DNA of 64,000 bases from Nannobrachium achirus (GCA_963921795.1 OY997657.1:24968157-25032156); one strand, 5' to 3'; shown: positions 1-12,642, counted from the stretch's first letter. The notes: generated by a model not told the origin, from the sequence alone. A program made the numbers and translations.

Positions 1-99
1 ATGTTGGCTGTTTTGTTAAGTCGTAAATGTAGATCAATACAGGATGCACTTACGGTAAAGAGGAAATGGGTGTGTTTTATTTGTATTGATTATGAAGTG

Positions 100-1344
<1,245 letters not shown>

Positions 1345-1881
1345 TTATCCCATTCAGAACGGGTATCATTATTTTATGCTTTAACTATTGTAGATCTGCT
1401 ATTTTTGAAAAATCGTGAAAATTTGAATTTTGACCCGATTCTATAAGTGTCTTTTGAATCCGTCTAAGATTTTTTTGAAAAACCTATGTTTCTATGTCAG
1501 CAATCTGGCCAGCCATCGTCAAAGAAAAGGTCCTTTTCACTTAACTGGAGCTCAGTTAGTCTGTTCTTGAGAGACTACTATGTCAGTGGTTCTCAAACCT
1601 TTTCATGTGAATGACCCACAAAATGATATGTATTTGGCCACGGACCCCCATCTCAAAATATCTAGTTCCAGGGACCCACCCAGAAGCAAAATTTGAGTTA
1701 CAAACGTTCGCTTTGAAAATACATACATTCAAAGATTTGCACACAACATTTTCACGACTTTTTCAAAAATAGCAGATCTACAAGCTCGCAGCGCGGCACT
1801 CGGTGCCGCGCTGTGAGCTTGTATATCTGCTATTTTTCACTGGTTAAAGCATTCAATAATTCTAGGCCCTAAATGGGTTAT
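1345..1881. mobile_element. DH-TTAA double-hairpin element, copy 1
   Basis: Non-autonomous element bounded by TTAT on each side (1345-1348, 1878-1881). The left palindrome is collapsed to its right arm (about 1382-1410). The right palindrome is complete (about 1762-1838). Between them is a segment resembling the end of a hAT element (CAGTGGTTCTCAAACC near 1580 in slightly altered form). Shares an extra internal stretch (about 1495-1580) with the copy at 50268. Confidence 0.75.
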
Positions 1882-2841
1882 TTATTGTAACGGTCCCTAC
1901 TTCAATCAGTGGGGACTGCCGCCCCTCTCCCCCCCCCGCACCGGGTGCTGCTGTTGCCGTGCCGCTGTCGCTGTGTTCTCCCTAATTATAGAGCATGGCA
2001 ATGGGCAAGGACCCATAAAGAATATCTCTGACGCTATAATTACTTTGGCTGCTCGCAAAATGAATCAGATAGTGTCAATAGGATTAACAAATGGGGTGGG
2101 TTTTAATTCTGTCTCCACGTGTGCACCGTGAGGCTGGCGGCTTCGGGTTCTCTCTCCTTTTCATTTTTTTATTTTATTTCCCTTATCAAGTCAGAATATT
2201 TTGTGTGTGTGTTAGGGGGGTGGGGGTGGGGGGGTAGTAGAGGGAAGATAACTTACATCTATTATTATTTATCCTGGGGTTTATTGGTTCATTAGCGACA
2301 AATTCAAGTTCCAATCGAATATTTTGCCTCCTTGATGGAAATCTCGGCATTGTTGAATTTGAAAAGTCTTGACGGACGAATATTGCACACAGAACCAACA
2401 GAGCTGCTATTCTACGTTGGTTTAATTTTGTTATAATTTTATTTTATTTTAATCCTCCCGCATCTATACTCATGCAGGAACAACGTCCCCCAGCCTCTGA
2501 TGATCGCTATGAACATGTAAATAACCGCAGTGTACACAAACAAACTAACAAACTAACACGTGCGGTCTAAGCCAGTGTAAACTCCAGATGATCATATGAC
2601 TAATGCATTCTCTGTGTGTGTGTGTGCGTGTTGCTCTTCAGTATTTTTGCCAATGAATAATGCATGAGCCTCAGCCTTTGTTTATGGTGCGACGTAAGGT
2701 GCGGAGCAGAGTGTTCCGCCGCTACGCCAAGAAATCCCTCTTAATGAAACATGTAGCCAGCCGTGCCCTCCGTTTGCCCCTCCCTCCTCTCAGCATCTAC
2801 TGTATTTACAGCCTATATTCTAAATATGTTGTCTCTCCCTG

Positions 2842-2884
<43 letters not shown>

Positions 2885-2922
2885 CATCCTCTCTGTCGCT
2901 ACGCGGACAGATCTACTCCACT
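1882..2922. other. Unique spacer with (TC)n at 2844-2882
   Basis: No gene recognised. G-rich runs occur near 2210-2235, and a TC dinucleotide tract lies just before the next hAT-type insertion. Confidence 0.55.
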
Positions 2923-3393
2923 CAGGGGTGTCACCGGGTGCCGCGCTGCGAGCTTGTAGATCTGCTATTTTTGAAAAATCGTGAAAATGTCTTTGAATAT
3001 TTCAAATCCTTTCAAAACATAGTTTAAAAAAAAAAAACCTATGTTTCAATGTCAGTGGTGCTAAAACCTTTTCATGTGAAGGACCCCCAAAATTATATGT
3101 ATTTGGCCACGGACCCCCATCTCAAAATATTTAGTTCCAGGGACCCCCCGGAAGCAAAATCAAAGTTACAAATGTTTGCTTAAAAAAATACATATATTCA
3201 AAGATTTGCACACATTTTCATGACTTTTCAAAAATAGCAGATCTACAAGCTCGCAGCGCGGCACTCGGTACTGCGCTGTGAGCTTGTATATCTGCTATTT
3301 TTCAATAGCCAAAGTATATATAAAATAATTAAGGCCCCTCCACCTTGGGCCCTAGTAACTCAGTCCCACTTTCCACCCCTTGTGACGCCCCTG
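2923..3393. mobile_element. DH-hAT element, copy 1
   Basis: Ends are CAGGGGTGTCAC and GTGACGCCCCTG, flanked by a perfect 8-bp duplication ACTCCACT (2915-2922 and 3394-3401), the hAT signature. The internal cassette is the double-hairpin unit. The left palindrome has lost its outer half; the right one is complete (about 3230-3302). Confidence 0.88.
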
Positions 3394-3401
3394 ACTCCAC
3401 T

Positions 3402-3982
3402 GGCTGCTGGCTAAATAAAGCTTTGAGTTTCTGAAAAGTTGATGAATAATAACATCAGATTAATCTCCGTTGGAAAACATATTTTCGTATGGAAATCCCC
3501 GGGTTGATCTCCCAATCCACCACATTGTCAATCTGGAATATTACGGAGGCTTCCGCCAGGGGAGAGGAAAGGCTCTGTAATCTGTGCTTAATCTGCATAC
3601 TCTGCCCCTTTGCCCAGAATCCTCCACACACAGTAGCCATGGTTTAGGGCGCTCCGCTCGTTTAACTGCGCAGCGGCTGGTCTTTAAATATCACTCTAAT
3701 ATTTAAAGTGTCTCTCAATGGGAGATTGTCGAGATGTCGGGATGCCCATTTAGAGTTATTGGTGAAAGAGAGAGAGAGCGTGTGCGAGAGAGAGAGAGGA
3801 ATGTAAGCTTGGCCAGTCTGTATCTAATTTGGAAATTATAGTGATTACGAGCTAAATATAAAAACCCTGGATTTTGAGGCTGAAAGAAGCCTGCAGCGAA
3901 AGCTTATGGTATTGTTCTTTGACAGACAAACACACACTCACTCACACTCACTCACGCTCTCACGCTCACACACACACACACA

Positions 3983-4034
<52 letters not shown>

Positions 4035-4182
4035 CACGCAGATGCACACAATGAGGGAAAAAGCCTCCTGATGTGCTAAGTACTGTTGTGATCCATCAAG
4101 TGTGTGTCAGCCTCGGTACGTATCTCCTTGGCCTCTCTTCTTCCTCTTATTGTTCCTGCTCTCCCTCTGTGTATCTCTCTCT
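3402..4182. other. Unique spacer, possible conserved noncoding segment
   Basis: No repeat family recognised between 3402 and 3935. The balanced composition and AT-rich blocks (for example near 3685-3712) resemble vertebrate noncoding regulatory DNA, but conservation cannot be judged here. Confidence 0.35.
3936..4041. repeat. CA/GCAC compound microsatellite
   Basis: CA and CTCA units pass into a clean GCAC tetranucleotide array (about 3982-4033). Confidence 0.95.
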
Positions 4183-4322
<140 letters not shown>

Positions 4323-4528
4323 GCGGTGGGAGCTGAAAGCCTGAGAGCATGGGGTTGGGAGCATGCAGTTGCAGGCAGCCTCCTCAGGCTGTTGGTCCAC
4401 TCTGGGCCTGTAAATACTGGATACTTGCATGATGGCTTGCAGATGTTGGGCAGATTAGATGCGACGTGCAGGGCCCAACCTTGCCTTCAACTACAGTAGT
4501 TCGCCTGGCTCTGCTCAGATGCTATAGT

Positions 4529-4769
4529 ATATCGTCACTGTCGGGCAGAAACCTCGTATCTCCAAGTTTCAAATTTGTATTATTTTTTTTCGCCAAGTAA
4601 AGCCCTGCTTCGTCACACAAGGCCGGCGCACAAAAGTAGTGAAAACAGACGATCTACAAGCACATGCTTGTAAATCTGCTGTTTTCACTAGTTAAGTTAA
4701 TTTTTTAAATGATAAATACAAAACAAACTGTTTTGGACGTACAAAGTTTCCACCCGACAACGACGATAT
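4529..4769. mobile_element. TCGTC-family MITE, copy 1
   Basis: Ends ATATCGTC and GACGATAT form the terminal inverted repeat. Flanking TA fits a TA-duplicating (Tc1/mariner-like) element. The shared palindrome (about 4636-4691) is strongly shortened: the arms GATCTACAAGCAC and TGCTTGTAAATC almost touch. Confidence 0.85.
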
Positions 4770-4784
4770 ATTATATACAGTAGA

Positions 4785-4960
4785 GAGAGAGCGAGATAGA
4801 TGGATGGATAGATAGATCGTTATTGATCCCTGTGGGGAAATTCAGGTGTCGTAGCAGAACCGCAGTGAGCATGAAACACGCGGCAGGGTAGGAGTAGAGA
4901 GATACTGAGATAAAATGTAAGATAGAAAGTAGACTTAATGTCTGAGATATAGCCATCTGA
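4785..4960 (-). mobile_element. Retroelement 3' tail-like fragment (reverse)
   Basis: Read on the minus strand, the sequence ends in a GAATTTCCCC/GGGATCAATAA motif followed by ATCTATC-type tetranucleotides, the tail seen on many fish LINE/SINE copies. No coding part is left and the family is not identified. Confidence 0.5.
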
Positions 4961-5271
4961 ACTTAGACTGAGCATAATGCTTATGTTCAGAACAAATAAT
5001 AAATATAAGCACCCATTAATTATATAGGTACTGACTATATTGACACCGGTTATGAGGCTTATTCTATTGACATTGGAACATGTAAAGCAGTTAACCTACA
5101 GTAATGTTATGTTACTTTAATGGACATCCCAGTGGTCCGTGTTCAAAAGGGCCAGAGGAAAGCAGGAGTCGTTAATCCAAGAACCTGTAGCTTGATGGCT
5201 ACCATACCAAGTGACTCTGTCTTGTACAGTACAGGAACTGTGGCTGAAAGTGCTCCTCAACCCCTCTAGCT

Positions 5272-5621
5272 CAGTGGTTCTCAACCTTTTCAGGCTGCGA
5301 CCCCCAAAATAATAATGTTTGAACTGGGGACCCCCCCCCATCTTGACGAGCACTAAGAGTTGAGGAATTACAATTTTGTATACGGTTCTATTGTAAAAAT
5401 AGCCGATCTACATGCTCACAAAACCTCGCGTTGCGAGGCGTTGTGACGTTAAATTGTCACTTTAGAAATGTGCAGATACCCTCTATACACTTAAACCTTA
5501 TGTTGGTTTGTTTACTGTTGATTGGGAAAACAATATTGCACATCAAGTTAATCTGAGGGACCCCTCAAAATAATTTGGGGACCCCTCTGGGGGTCCCGAC
5601 CCACAGGTTTGAGAACCACTG
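5272..5621. mobile_element. hAT-type MITE with CAGTGGTTCTC ends
   Basis: Ends CAGTGGTTCTCAACC and GAGAACCACTG with a perfect 8-bp duplication CTCTAGCT (5264-5271, 5622-5629). It carries a palindromic module (about 5395-5460) whose left flank matches the flank used in the CAGTGGCGTCAG family. Confidence 0.9.
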
Positions 5622-5705
5622 CTCTAGCTCATCGTAGACGGGACGGGACGGGAGAGGATCATCAGGATGGCTGCCAGCCTCCACCTCATCCTCCTCCTCC
5701 TCCAG

Positions 5706-5850
5706 GTTTTCCTTCCTTCCTTCCTTCTTCCCTTCCTTCTTCCCTTCCTTCCTTCCTTCCTTCCTTCCTTCCTTCCTTCCTTACATCCTTCCTTCCTCCT
5801 TCCTTCCTTCCTTCCTTCCTTCCTTCCTTCCTCCCTTCCTCCCTTATTTA
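5706..5850. repeat. (TTCC)n microsatellite
   Basis: TTCC tetranucleotide array with interruptions. The Pro-Ser-Leu/Phe and Lys-Glu-Gly frames over it are artefacts. Confidence 0.95.
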
Positions 5851-5899
5851 CTTCCTTTCCTCCCACTTCCCTTTTTCCTTCCATATCTGCATCTCAGCC

Positions 5900-6697
5900 T
5901 TTTTTACTGGAACTATAGCACTGACTCTGACCTTTAAGGACCTTCCAGGGAGGGTGCTCTTGTGCGTCTTGCTGTGTCACCCTTTCTTCTTTTTTTCTTT
6001 TTCTAGTTGTTTTTATCGCACTGACCTTTGGACGCTCTGCACTATTAGGTTGTGTTAGTAGTTTTTGAGTATTTTCGCTTGTGTTTGACATGACGGTGAG
6101 ATACTTGTTGCACTAACAAGCCTTATTCACGGCCCGCCCACTCAGCAAATTTCTCAGCATCCCCTGGGTGCTGACATCAATTTAGAAGGGGAAACTATAA
6201 CAGAAATAGCTGGACTTAAAGCCAACAAATCATTATTTCGAACGGTAAAGTAAATTATAATGCTTTGTGCCTTTTACTATCTTGTGTTCTTGATCATGCT
6301 AGCCGTATTTTATACTTTACTATTCGGAAATTGCATTACATTTGCGATTTCTGTGTTAACTCTATAGGCTATAGTAGGATTTTCCCCTTCAAAATGTGAC
6401 TTCAGCACCCGGGGGATGCTGAGTGGGCGGGCCGTGAATAAGGCTAACTAGCATTGACTGTTGGTCACTTTGATTTGGGCACTATATAGATAGTTGTGCT
6501 TAAGGACACTTTATGTACTGTATATATATATTTTATTCGTTCCCTTTCTTGATGTACCTTGCTCTTTACTGTACTCTGTTCTTGTTTTTCTTTTATCTTT
6601 TTCATACTTCTCTGTAACTTTGTAAATAACCTTATACTGCTGTGCTGCCTCTGGGCAACGGATTTCCCCGCTTGGGATAATAAAGGTATCTATCTAT
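5900..6697 (+). mobile_element. LINE 3'-end-like sequence interrupted by a MITE
   Basis: A noncoding region rich in TGCACT and TTTTT motifs ends in GATTTCCCCGC, AATAAAGG and ATCTATCTATC, like the 3' end of fish LINEs. It is split by the element at 6119-6445. The family is not identified and no reverse transcriptase sequence is present. Confidence 0.45.
6119..6445. mobile_element. MITE with AGCCTTATTCACGG ends
   Basis: Terminal inverted repeats of about 29 bp (AGCCTTATTCACGGCCCGCC and its complement). Flanks CACTAACA and AACTAGCA agree at 6 of 8 positions, which suggests an old 8-bp hAT-type duplication. No palindromic module is present. Confidence 0.8.
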
Positions 6698-7038
6698 CTT
6701 CATCAGATCCTACAGTTATAGGCTATATAAGCTTATCTCCGGGTCCACCAGCACAATGGAGTGGCTGTTCTGCCGTGGTGTAACGGCCTTATGGGGCCCG
6801 AAGTCATGCGTTTCTGCATGTGGTGTGTATAGGTGCGTGTGTGTGTGTGTGTGTCTCTCTCTATGTGCATGTGTGTGCGCATGAGGGGATGTATTGTTGA
6901 GGAAAGAAGGAGCGTGACGAGTGTCTGCTGTGGATATAATTAATAGGCCACATGCGGCTGCGCCAAATGTGTCACAGTGAGGGGAAATCAATCGATGGGA
7001 GTCTGCTGGCGTAAAGGGAAAGACAGAGGGTGGGGAGG
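6698..7038. other. Spacer with short GT tract
   Basis: No gene recognised. A short (GT)n lies near 6833-6852. Confidence 0.5.
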
Positions 7039-7046
7039 GTAGGAAT

Positions 7047-7474
7047 TAGGGATGGGACGATAAGCGATATTATCATTTATCGTGATGAAAAAACACTCAC
7101 GATAATCGTATCGTGGAGATTTAATTTATCGTGATATCGTCCTCTGTCATGCACTGGGATCAATTCACCTTTTATTGGCCGAACTGCATATCCGGTACCA
7201 CTTAAACCCTCTATAATTGGTAAAAGGTACTTATAATATACGTACTTGACGTCTTTTTTTCCACTCTTTATCAAATGTCTTTGCCAAAAAATAGCCGATC
7301 TAAAAGCTCACAACGCGTCGCGCTGCGACGCGTTGTGAGCTTGTAGATCTGCTATTTTTTGGCAAATGTTCCGCCCCAGGATAATGGATTTCGATTATCG
7401 CGACAATATCGTAGATCGCGATTTCTTGTCTCGCAATAATCGTGATATGACATTTTCATATCGTCCCATCCCTA
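7047..7474. mobile_element. TAGGGATGGGACGATA hAT-type MITE, copy 1
   Basis: 428 bp with TIR TAGGGATGGGACGATA and a perfect 8-bp duplication GTAGGAAT (7039-7046, 7475-7482). A complete palindromic module lies at about 7281-7366, with outer stem TTTGCCAAAAAATAG and its complement, and apex CAACGCGTCGC / GCGACGCGTTG. Confidence 0.95.
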
Positions 7475-7707
7475 GTAGGAATGAGAGAAAGCAGGATGGT
7501 GGGGGAGATGAGGGGAGGATGGGAGAGGAGGAGGAAGAAGGGAGGACGGGGGGGGGGGACAGACTCTCCCATCGCAGCAGGACACAACTCGCACCCCTCA
7601 GCAATATCCCACAGAGAGATTTGACATGGAAATTCATGACCGTGTCAATACGTGGACATAAGGAAGATCCAAGACATACATCACATGAAACGGGGGGGCC
7701 GGCCTAC

Positions 7708-7972
7708 ATATCGTCGGTGTCGGGTGGAAACCTCGTATCTCCAAGTTTCAAATTTGTCCGTTCTTTCGCAAAGTAAAGCCCTGCTTCATCATACAAGGCC
7801 GTCGCACAAAAGTAGTGAAAACAGCAGATCTACAAGCACACAACGCCTCGTGGTGCGAGGCGTTGTTTGCTTGTAGATCGGCTGTTTTCACTAGTTTAAA
7901 TCATTTCTAAACTGATAAATGCAAAACGAACGGTTTTGGACATACAAGGTTTTCACCCGACAGTGACGATAT
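7708..7972. mobile_element. TCGTC-family MITE, copy 2
   Basis: Full-length copy (about 265 bp), in the orientation with the AAGCCCTGCTTCATC half first. Module at 7813-7893 with outer stem AGTGAAAACAG / CTGTTTTCACT. Flanked by TA on both sides. The open frames running through it are non-functional. Confidence 0.92.
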
Positions 7973-8436
7973 TTAGCCGCCCGCTTTCATCCGTGGCTGG
8001 TTCACATTACGTTGAGGTTTTTAAAGCGATTGAAGGCGCTCAAACCTTTCCGTTATTTCCCATTGGCGTCTGCAGCTTTTTTGCTGCTCCGCGGGACGGC
8101 CCCGGTCGAATTCACAGGTGGCATCGGCGACATTACTGAACTAATTGCGTGGAAATGATTGCGGCCGAACCCTGGGCAGCGGAGTCTTTGGTGTCCTGCC
8201 ACCCATGCAGCATGTAATCCTGGCCTCTCGGGAGGGGGGCTCAGGGCTCTGATGTTGGCCTGTTTTCTTATTTATTTTTTATTTTTAGGAGTGCATATCT
8301 AAGTTTGCAGTCAGGGGAGGAAACCAGTGAAGATAAGAGCTAGATATAGAGCTGTGTGTTGAGCGGGCTGGAGAGAGGCAACCTGTCACCAGCTCCACCA
8401 GTAGTTGTGTGTCTGCTTGTGTCTATTTGTGGGCGT
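7973..8436. other. Unique spacer
   Basis: No gene or repeat recognised. The composition is moderately GC-rich up to about 8240. Confidence 0.5.
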
Positions 8437-8444
8437 GTTCTGTG

Positions 8445-9195
8445 CAGTGGTGGAAGAAGTACTCAAATGTTCTACTTGAGTAAATGTATCAATACCACAC
8501 ACCCTACTGTTAGGGTGCACACACACCAAAATATGGTCGCCAGCGGATAAACTCTTTTGGTGCGCGGCTGACTAAAAACGCAGAGAGCGCTGTCCCAAAG
8601 ACAGCGAAGCGCCTGTCAGTCACTTCCAGAACGCCTTCGACTCACCCGATTGGACAGAGGGGAAAACCGGAGCTCCAGCATAAACGCAAGGTCTGTGCGG
8701 TGCGTAGATAGCCTCCACTGACATGAAAACGCCCCCTTCCTATTGAAATGCATTGGCGGAAGAAGGATTCCACTCTCATAGGTACTTTGGTGTGTGTGCA
8801 CCCTTACAATTAAAAGTGTGGCATTCAGAATTTACTTAAGTAAAAAGTACAAAAGTATTGGCATCGAGATGTACTTGAAGTACCAAAAGTAAAGTACTCA
8901 TTATTCAGAATGTCCCATTTCAAGTTTTCAAAATGTATAAAAATCTTGTGGCTGTTTTCAAATAGCCAAAACCGAAATATATGTAGAGCTTAAGTGGTTA
9001 ATGTATCTTTTGTAATGCAAATCTAAAGAAAAGTAAAATCTCCAGAAAGTAACTAAAGTTTTCATATAATCGCAGTGGAGTAAAAGTGCAATATTTACCC
9101 TCAGAGATAGTGGAGTGGATATACTAAACTAATGTAAAAAATTACCTCAAAATTGTACTTACGTAAGTACAGTACTTAGTTACTTTACACCACTG
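8445..9195. mobile_element. CAGTGGTGGAAG-family element, copy 1 (interrupted)
   Basis: Ends CAGTGGTGGAAGAAGTACTC and AGTTACTTTACACCACTG with a perfect 8-bp duplication GTTCTGTG (8437-8444, 9196-9203). It is rich in AAGTAC/GTACTT motifs and holds a nested Harbinger-like insertion. At 8950-8967 a short inverted motif (GGCTGTTTTC / AAATAGCC) resembles a module reduced to its outer stem. Confidence 0.9.
8513..8803. mobile_element. PIF/Harbinger-like MITE nested in the preceding element
   Basis: TIR GGGTGCACACACACCAAA at both ends, flanked by TTA on each side (8510-8512, 8804-8806), the three-base duplication typical of PIF/Harbinger. No transposase sequence. Confidence 0.85.
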
Positions 9196-9203
9196 GTTCT
9201 GTG

Positions 9204-10006
9204 TGCGTGCGTGGGAGTGAGAGAGGTGGGCAGTGGGACACATCCAGGCCTGTGCAGCCATTGATAGCGATGCCAGGCGCCAGCCACCCTCAGACCAGAC
9301 AGAGGGCATTATCACACACTGTGGCTGCTGGTACTAGCCATGCATGGAAAGTCACATTGGTCATCTGGGTACGCACACATACACGTACACACCGACCCGC
9401 ATAGACAGTCTTGTATTTGTGCATGTGTACACGCATGCACACATGCATGCCACGCACACACATTTATTTATTTAGGGCAAGAATTACTGTTCTGTGTAAG
9501 GGGGACCAGTTTCACAAACTTTAAAATGTAGTTGGTTAGAACATAGACATAGCTACCTTGAGAAAACTACCATTATTGAGGCTTTTTTTTTAATCATAAT
9601 TCATAACCTATTTTTTATAATAAATATCAACTCAAGTTTGTGAGGATTTTCTGTTATTGCTTTTCAGGATCATTATAGTTTGACACTGAGGGACTGCTGG
9701 ACAGTAGCCTCCAGTATTCTTTATTTCACATCAATTTCACTGCCAGATACATGCAAACTTTTTTTCTTTTTCATTGGGTTATTCGGCAGTAATACACCAT
9801 GTGGTTGTGATAATTCACTGGACATAATAGTTGTTGATTCCACTTTTTGGTCTTTCCCCTGGAGTGTTATTTTAGAGCCCTAGATAATGAATCATACTTT
9901 ATATTGTAATTCTTTAGTACCTTTGAGGAGCTTCCTACATTTTATCAAAGAAAAAGAGGTTGATATTCACATTTCTGACATATTCCACATCTGAAAATAT
10001 ATAATA
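9204..10006. other. Unique spacer, AT-rich in its second half
   Basis: CA-containing patches near 9370-9460. From 9500 the sequence is AT-rich without a recognised element or gene. Confidence 0.5.
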
Positions 10007-10407
10007 TACCAGTAAAACGCCCTAAGGGCGAGAAGCGACCTCACCCTTGTGCACATGGGTGCGTAATGGGCGCGTGCACATGGCTACTATGGCATGTATA
10101 ACCTTCTGCTGAGCTGGTCGAGTCATCACTGTGATGTCAGAACAGGTCAGCTGTATCCATATATAGAGTTTGTGAGGTCAGATGTAGAGGTATTGACCAG
10201 CTCCATATATGGAGCTGGTCAAATATTGCCAAATATCGGCTTAATATTGATGACATCAGGGATCTCCATTCTCCATATATGATTGCCAGAACAGGCTGTC
10301 TTGGTCATTGAGTCAACAATGTGATGTCACAACACCCACTGACTCACTGACGTACTATATGGACAGGATCTGCTGGGTTTCATAGTAAACTGCGACCTAC
10401 GGTCGCG
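10007..10407. repeat. ATATGGGCAT-family element, copy 1
   Basis: Begins near CCAGTAAAACGCCCT and ends at the small palindrome GCGACCTACGGTCGC. The interior repeats CTCCATATATGG-type units and GACATCA/TGATGTCA motifs. Four more copies occur at 21385, 40961, 52828 and 54030. Confidence 0.65.
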
Positions 10408-10893
10408 TCCTCATCCTATGGAGACATTATTGTTACAAAGACGAAACTGGAGACAAATAGTTGTTTCTATAAGATCAGAAATATCGTGCAGCGCAAGACC
10501 TCAAAAGCTCAATTAATACATCATCGCAGGACAGTGTCACTTAATGACAAGAACTGATCTCCAGGCTAACAACACGTTGCAGTGTAATGTGTTGTTAGCG
10601 TGTAGATCTGTTGTTTTGGCATGCAACACCACCGTGCGATGGCATAGAAATGAGGCATCCTGTAGATGGAGAGGAGGCAGGTGGCGAATCTAAAATAGGA
10701 CAAGTGTCTGTCAGACAATTCCTTGCCGCCTGCAACATCTCCGCAACATCTCCGAGGCAGAGACACCCGCTGTCACATGGGCCGATCCGTCACGTCCCTC
10801 AAGTGTCACCCAGGTTGTCCGTCTATCTATAAGGAGTTGTCCGCTGATGAGAAAAGAGCCCGGCTTGACTGCAGTGAAGTGTCAGGATGCTTG
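10408..10893. other. Spacer with a free-standing divergent palindrome (10553-10614)
   Basis: The hairpin has arms GCTAACAACACGTTGCA and TAATGTGTTGTTAGC, flanked by GATCT and TAGATCTG. It is a diverged copy of the shared module with no recognised carrier element. The rest is unique. Confidence 0.55.
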
Positions 10894-10901
10894 GGTGACA
10901 C

Positions 10902-11316
10902 CAGGGATGTGCAGAGAATGTTAGAGAGGCAGGGGCAGCAATGTCTAAAAGGGCCTTTTGGTGGAAATATTGAAAATAGCAGAGCTTGGAGGTCGACTAT
11001 TTTCGGTGCGTTATACCACACATGAACTATGCATAATCAAGTCAATACAAGAGATTTGGCGTAACGGCATGGACTTCTACACAGAAAGGGCAATTCTTTC
11101 AACATAAGATGCTGCATTCAATTTCATGAGAGTCTGGACAAGGCAGTTTTCTTGAATGCCGCCTTCAGGTAGGCATGGCATGGAAAGGGGCATTTGCATT
11201 TCTTTCACCATAGTAAAAACTGCATTCATGGTCTGGAGAGGACACTTTTTACAGACGGATAAAAGGGCAGGGGCTCAAGCCCCCTTTGATGTCTATGTGT
11301 GTGGGTTAGGGTTAGG
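10902..11316. mobile_element. CAGGNACGTGCAGAG hAT-type MITE, copy 1
   Basis: Perfect 8-bp duplication GGTGACAC (10894-10901, 11317-11324). The right end has decayed into a GGGTTAGGGTTAG string. The module (about 10967-11010) is reduced to TATTGAAAATAGCAG and CTATTTTC with little apex. Confidence 0.85.
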
Positions 11317-11992
11317 GTGACACCGATCTCGGGCCGCGCCAAGCTTCAGGCCTCACGGAGGCCTTGTGCACTAACAGAAACACAGGGCAAAGTCACAAGG
11401 AGTGGCTCTCGGTATGAATGTGCTTACACTGGCGCATAGGAGGACTCCAACGCGTCCTCGGGGCTGACTTTAATTGAAGTGCGACTCGGTGCTGCTCATC
11501 CCGCTGTGTCACCTGCAATTTTTTCGGTGCCCTGTTTGAACTCCTCAACCGCTTGACAGCCTCCCCACAGCAGACGGATGTTGCTGTGTCAGTTAGAGCA
11601 GGGGTTTTCAAAGTGGGTGACGGGGCACCCTGGGGTGCCGCGAAGGCAGTCCAGGGGTGCCACGAGATAATTTGATAATATTTGGAATTTATTTGGAGAC
11701 TCAAAAAAAAAAATACATCATCTAACATATAATTTTCCGAATGTCTGTCTGTCTGTCTGAGTGTCTGTCTGAAACCGCGTTTCTCCTCAGTGGCTGGAGC
11801 AATTGATCTGAAATCGCATCACCATCAGCATATGAACACACCTGACATAACTGTGAAGCCCGTTTGTCACTTTCACAAATCGTATGCTGTATAATTGCAT
11901 TTTTATGGTGTATCTATATCTATTTAGCCTACAGTACCTTTTGTGACCACACATGTTAAGGGAGGGGCGCTGTTGTTCAGGCCATGCACAAT

Positions 11993-12001
11993 CACACACA
12001 A

Positions 12002-12035
<34 letters not shown>

Positions 12036-12110
12036 GGGGGGGGGGGGGGGAGTGTGTGTGTGTGCAGGCGGGCAGGCGGGCGGGCGGGCGGGGGGGGGGG
12101 GGGGGGGGTG
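11993..12110. repeat. (CA)n followed by two long G-runs
   Basis: CA tract (about 12003-12033), a 16-18 base G-run, a short GT tract, GGGC units and a second G-run of about 20. The long uninterrupted G-runs are candidates for quadruplex structure. Confidence 0.9.
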
Positions 12111-12438
12111 GTTCTGGCCCTGTTACAGATGTTGTCCAAAATCATGCAGATCGGTACACAGTATCTCTGTAGCCGTTAAATGGAACGGGTATTTCTTACA
12201 TTGATGCTCCTACATATTAGCATGCAAGCACCAGTTAAAGTTACTTTCCATCCCTCATATACTGTGTGCACAGTGCACATCCCATAATCCACACACTGCA
12301 CATCATTTCGGAGCTCATATCTTTGAACGGGTAAGGGCTAGTTTAGTATAATTTTAAATTTGAAGTATAAAGTTATTTTCAGTCAGTTCTAACCAAAATG
12401 GTTATTATCTCAACGTTTTCCTCAACATAATCACTAAA

Positions 12439-12642
12439 ATATCGTCACTGTCGGGCAGAAACCTCGTATCTCCAAGTTTCAAATGTGTACGTCTTTTGCC
12501 CTGCTTCATCATACAAGACCCAAAAACACACAACACACTGCTGTTTTCACTAGTTTAGTACATTTTATAGATGATAAATACAAAACGAACGGTTTTGGAC
12601 ATACTGTAGGCCTACAAGGTTTCCACACAACAACGACGATAT
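12439..12642. mobile_element. TCGTC-family MITE, copy 3, module mostly deleted
   Basis: Both ends are present (ATATCGTC, GACGATAT). The palindrome is reduced to a right-hand ACTGCTGTTTTCACTAG remnant, and the adjacent CAAGGCCGTCG part is shortened too. Confidence 0.82.
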
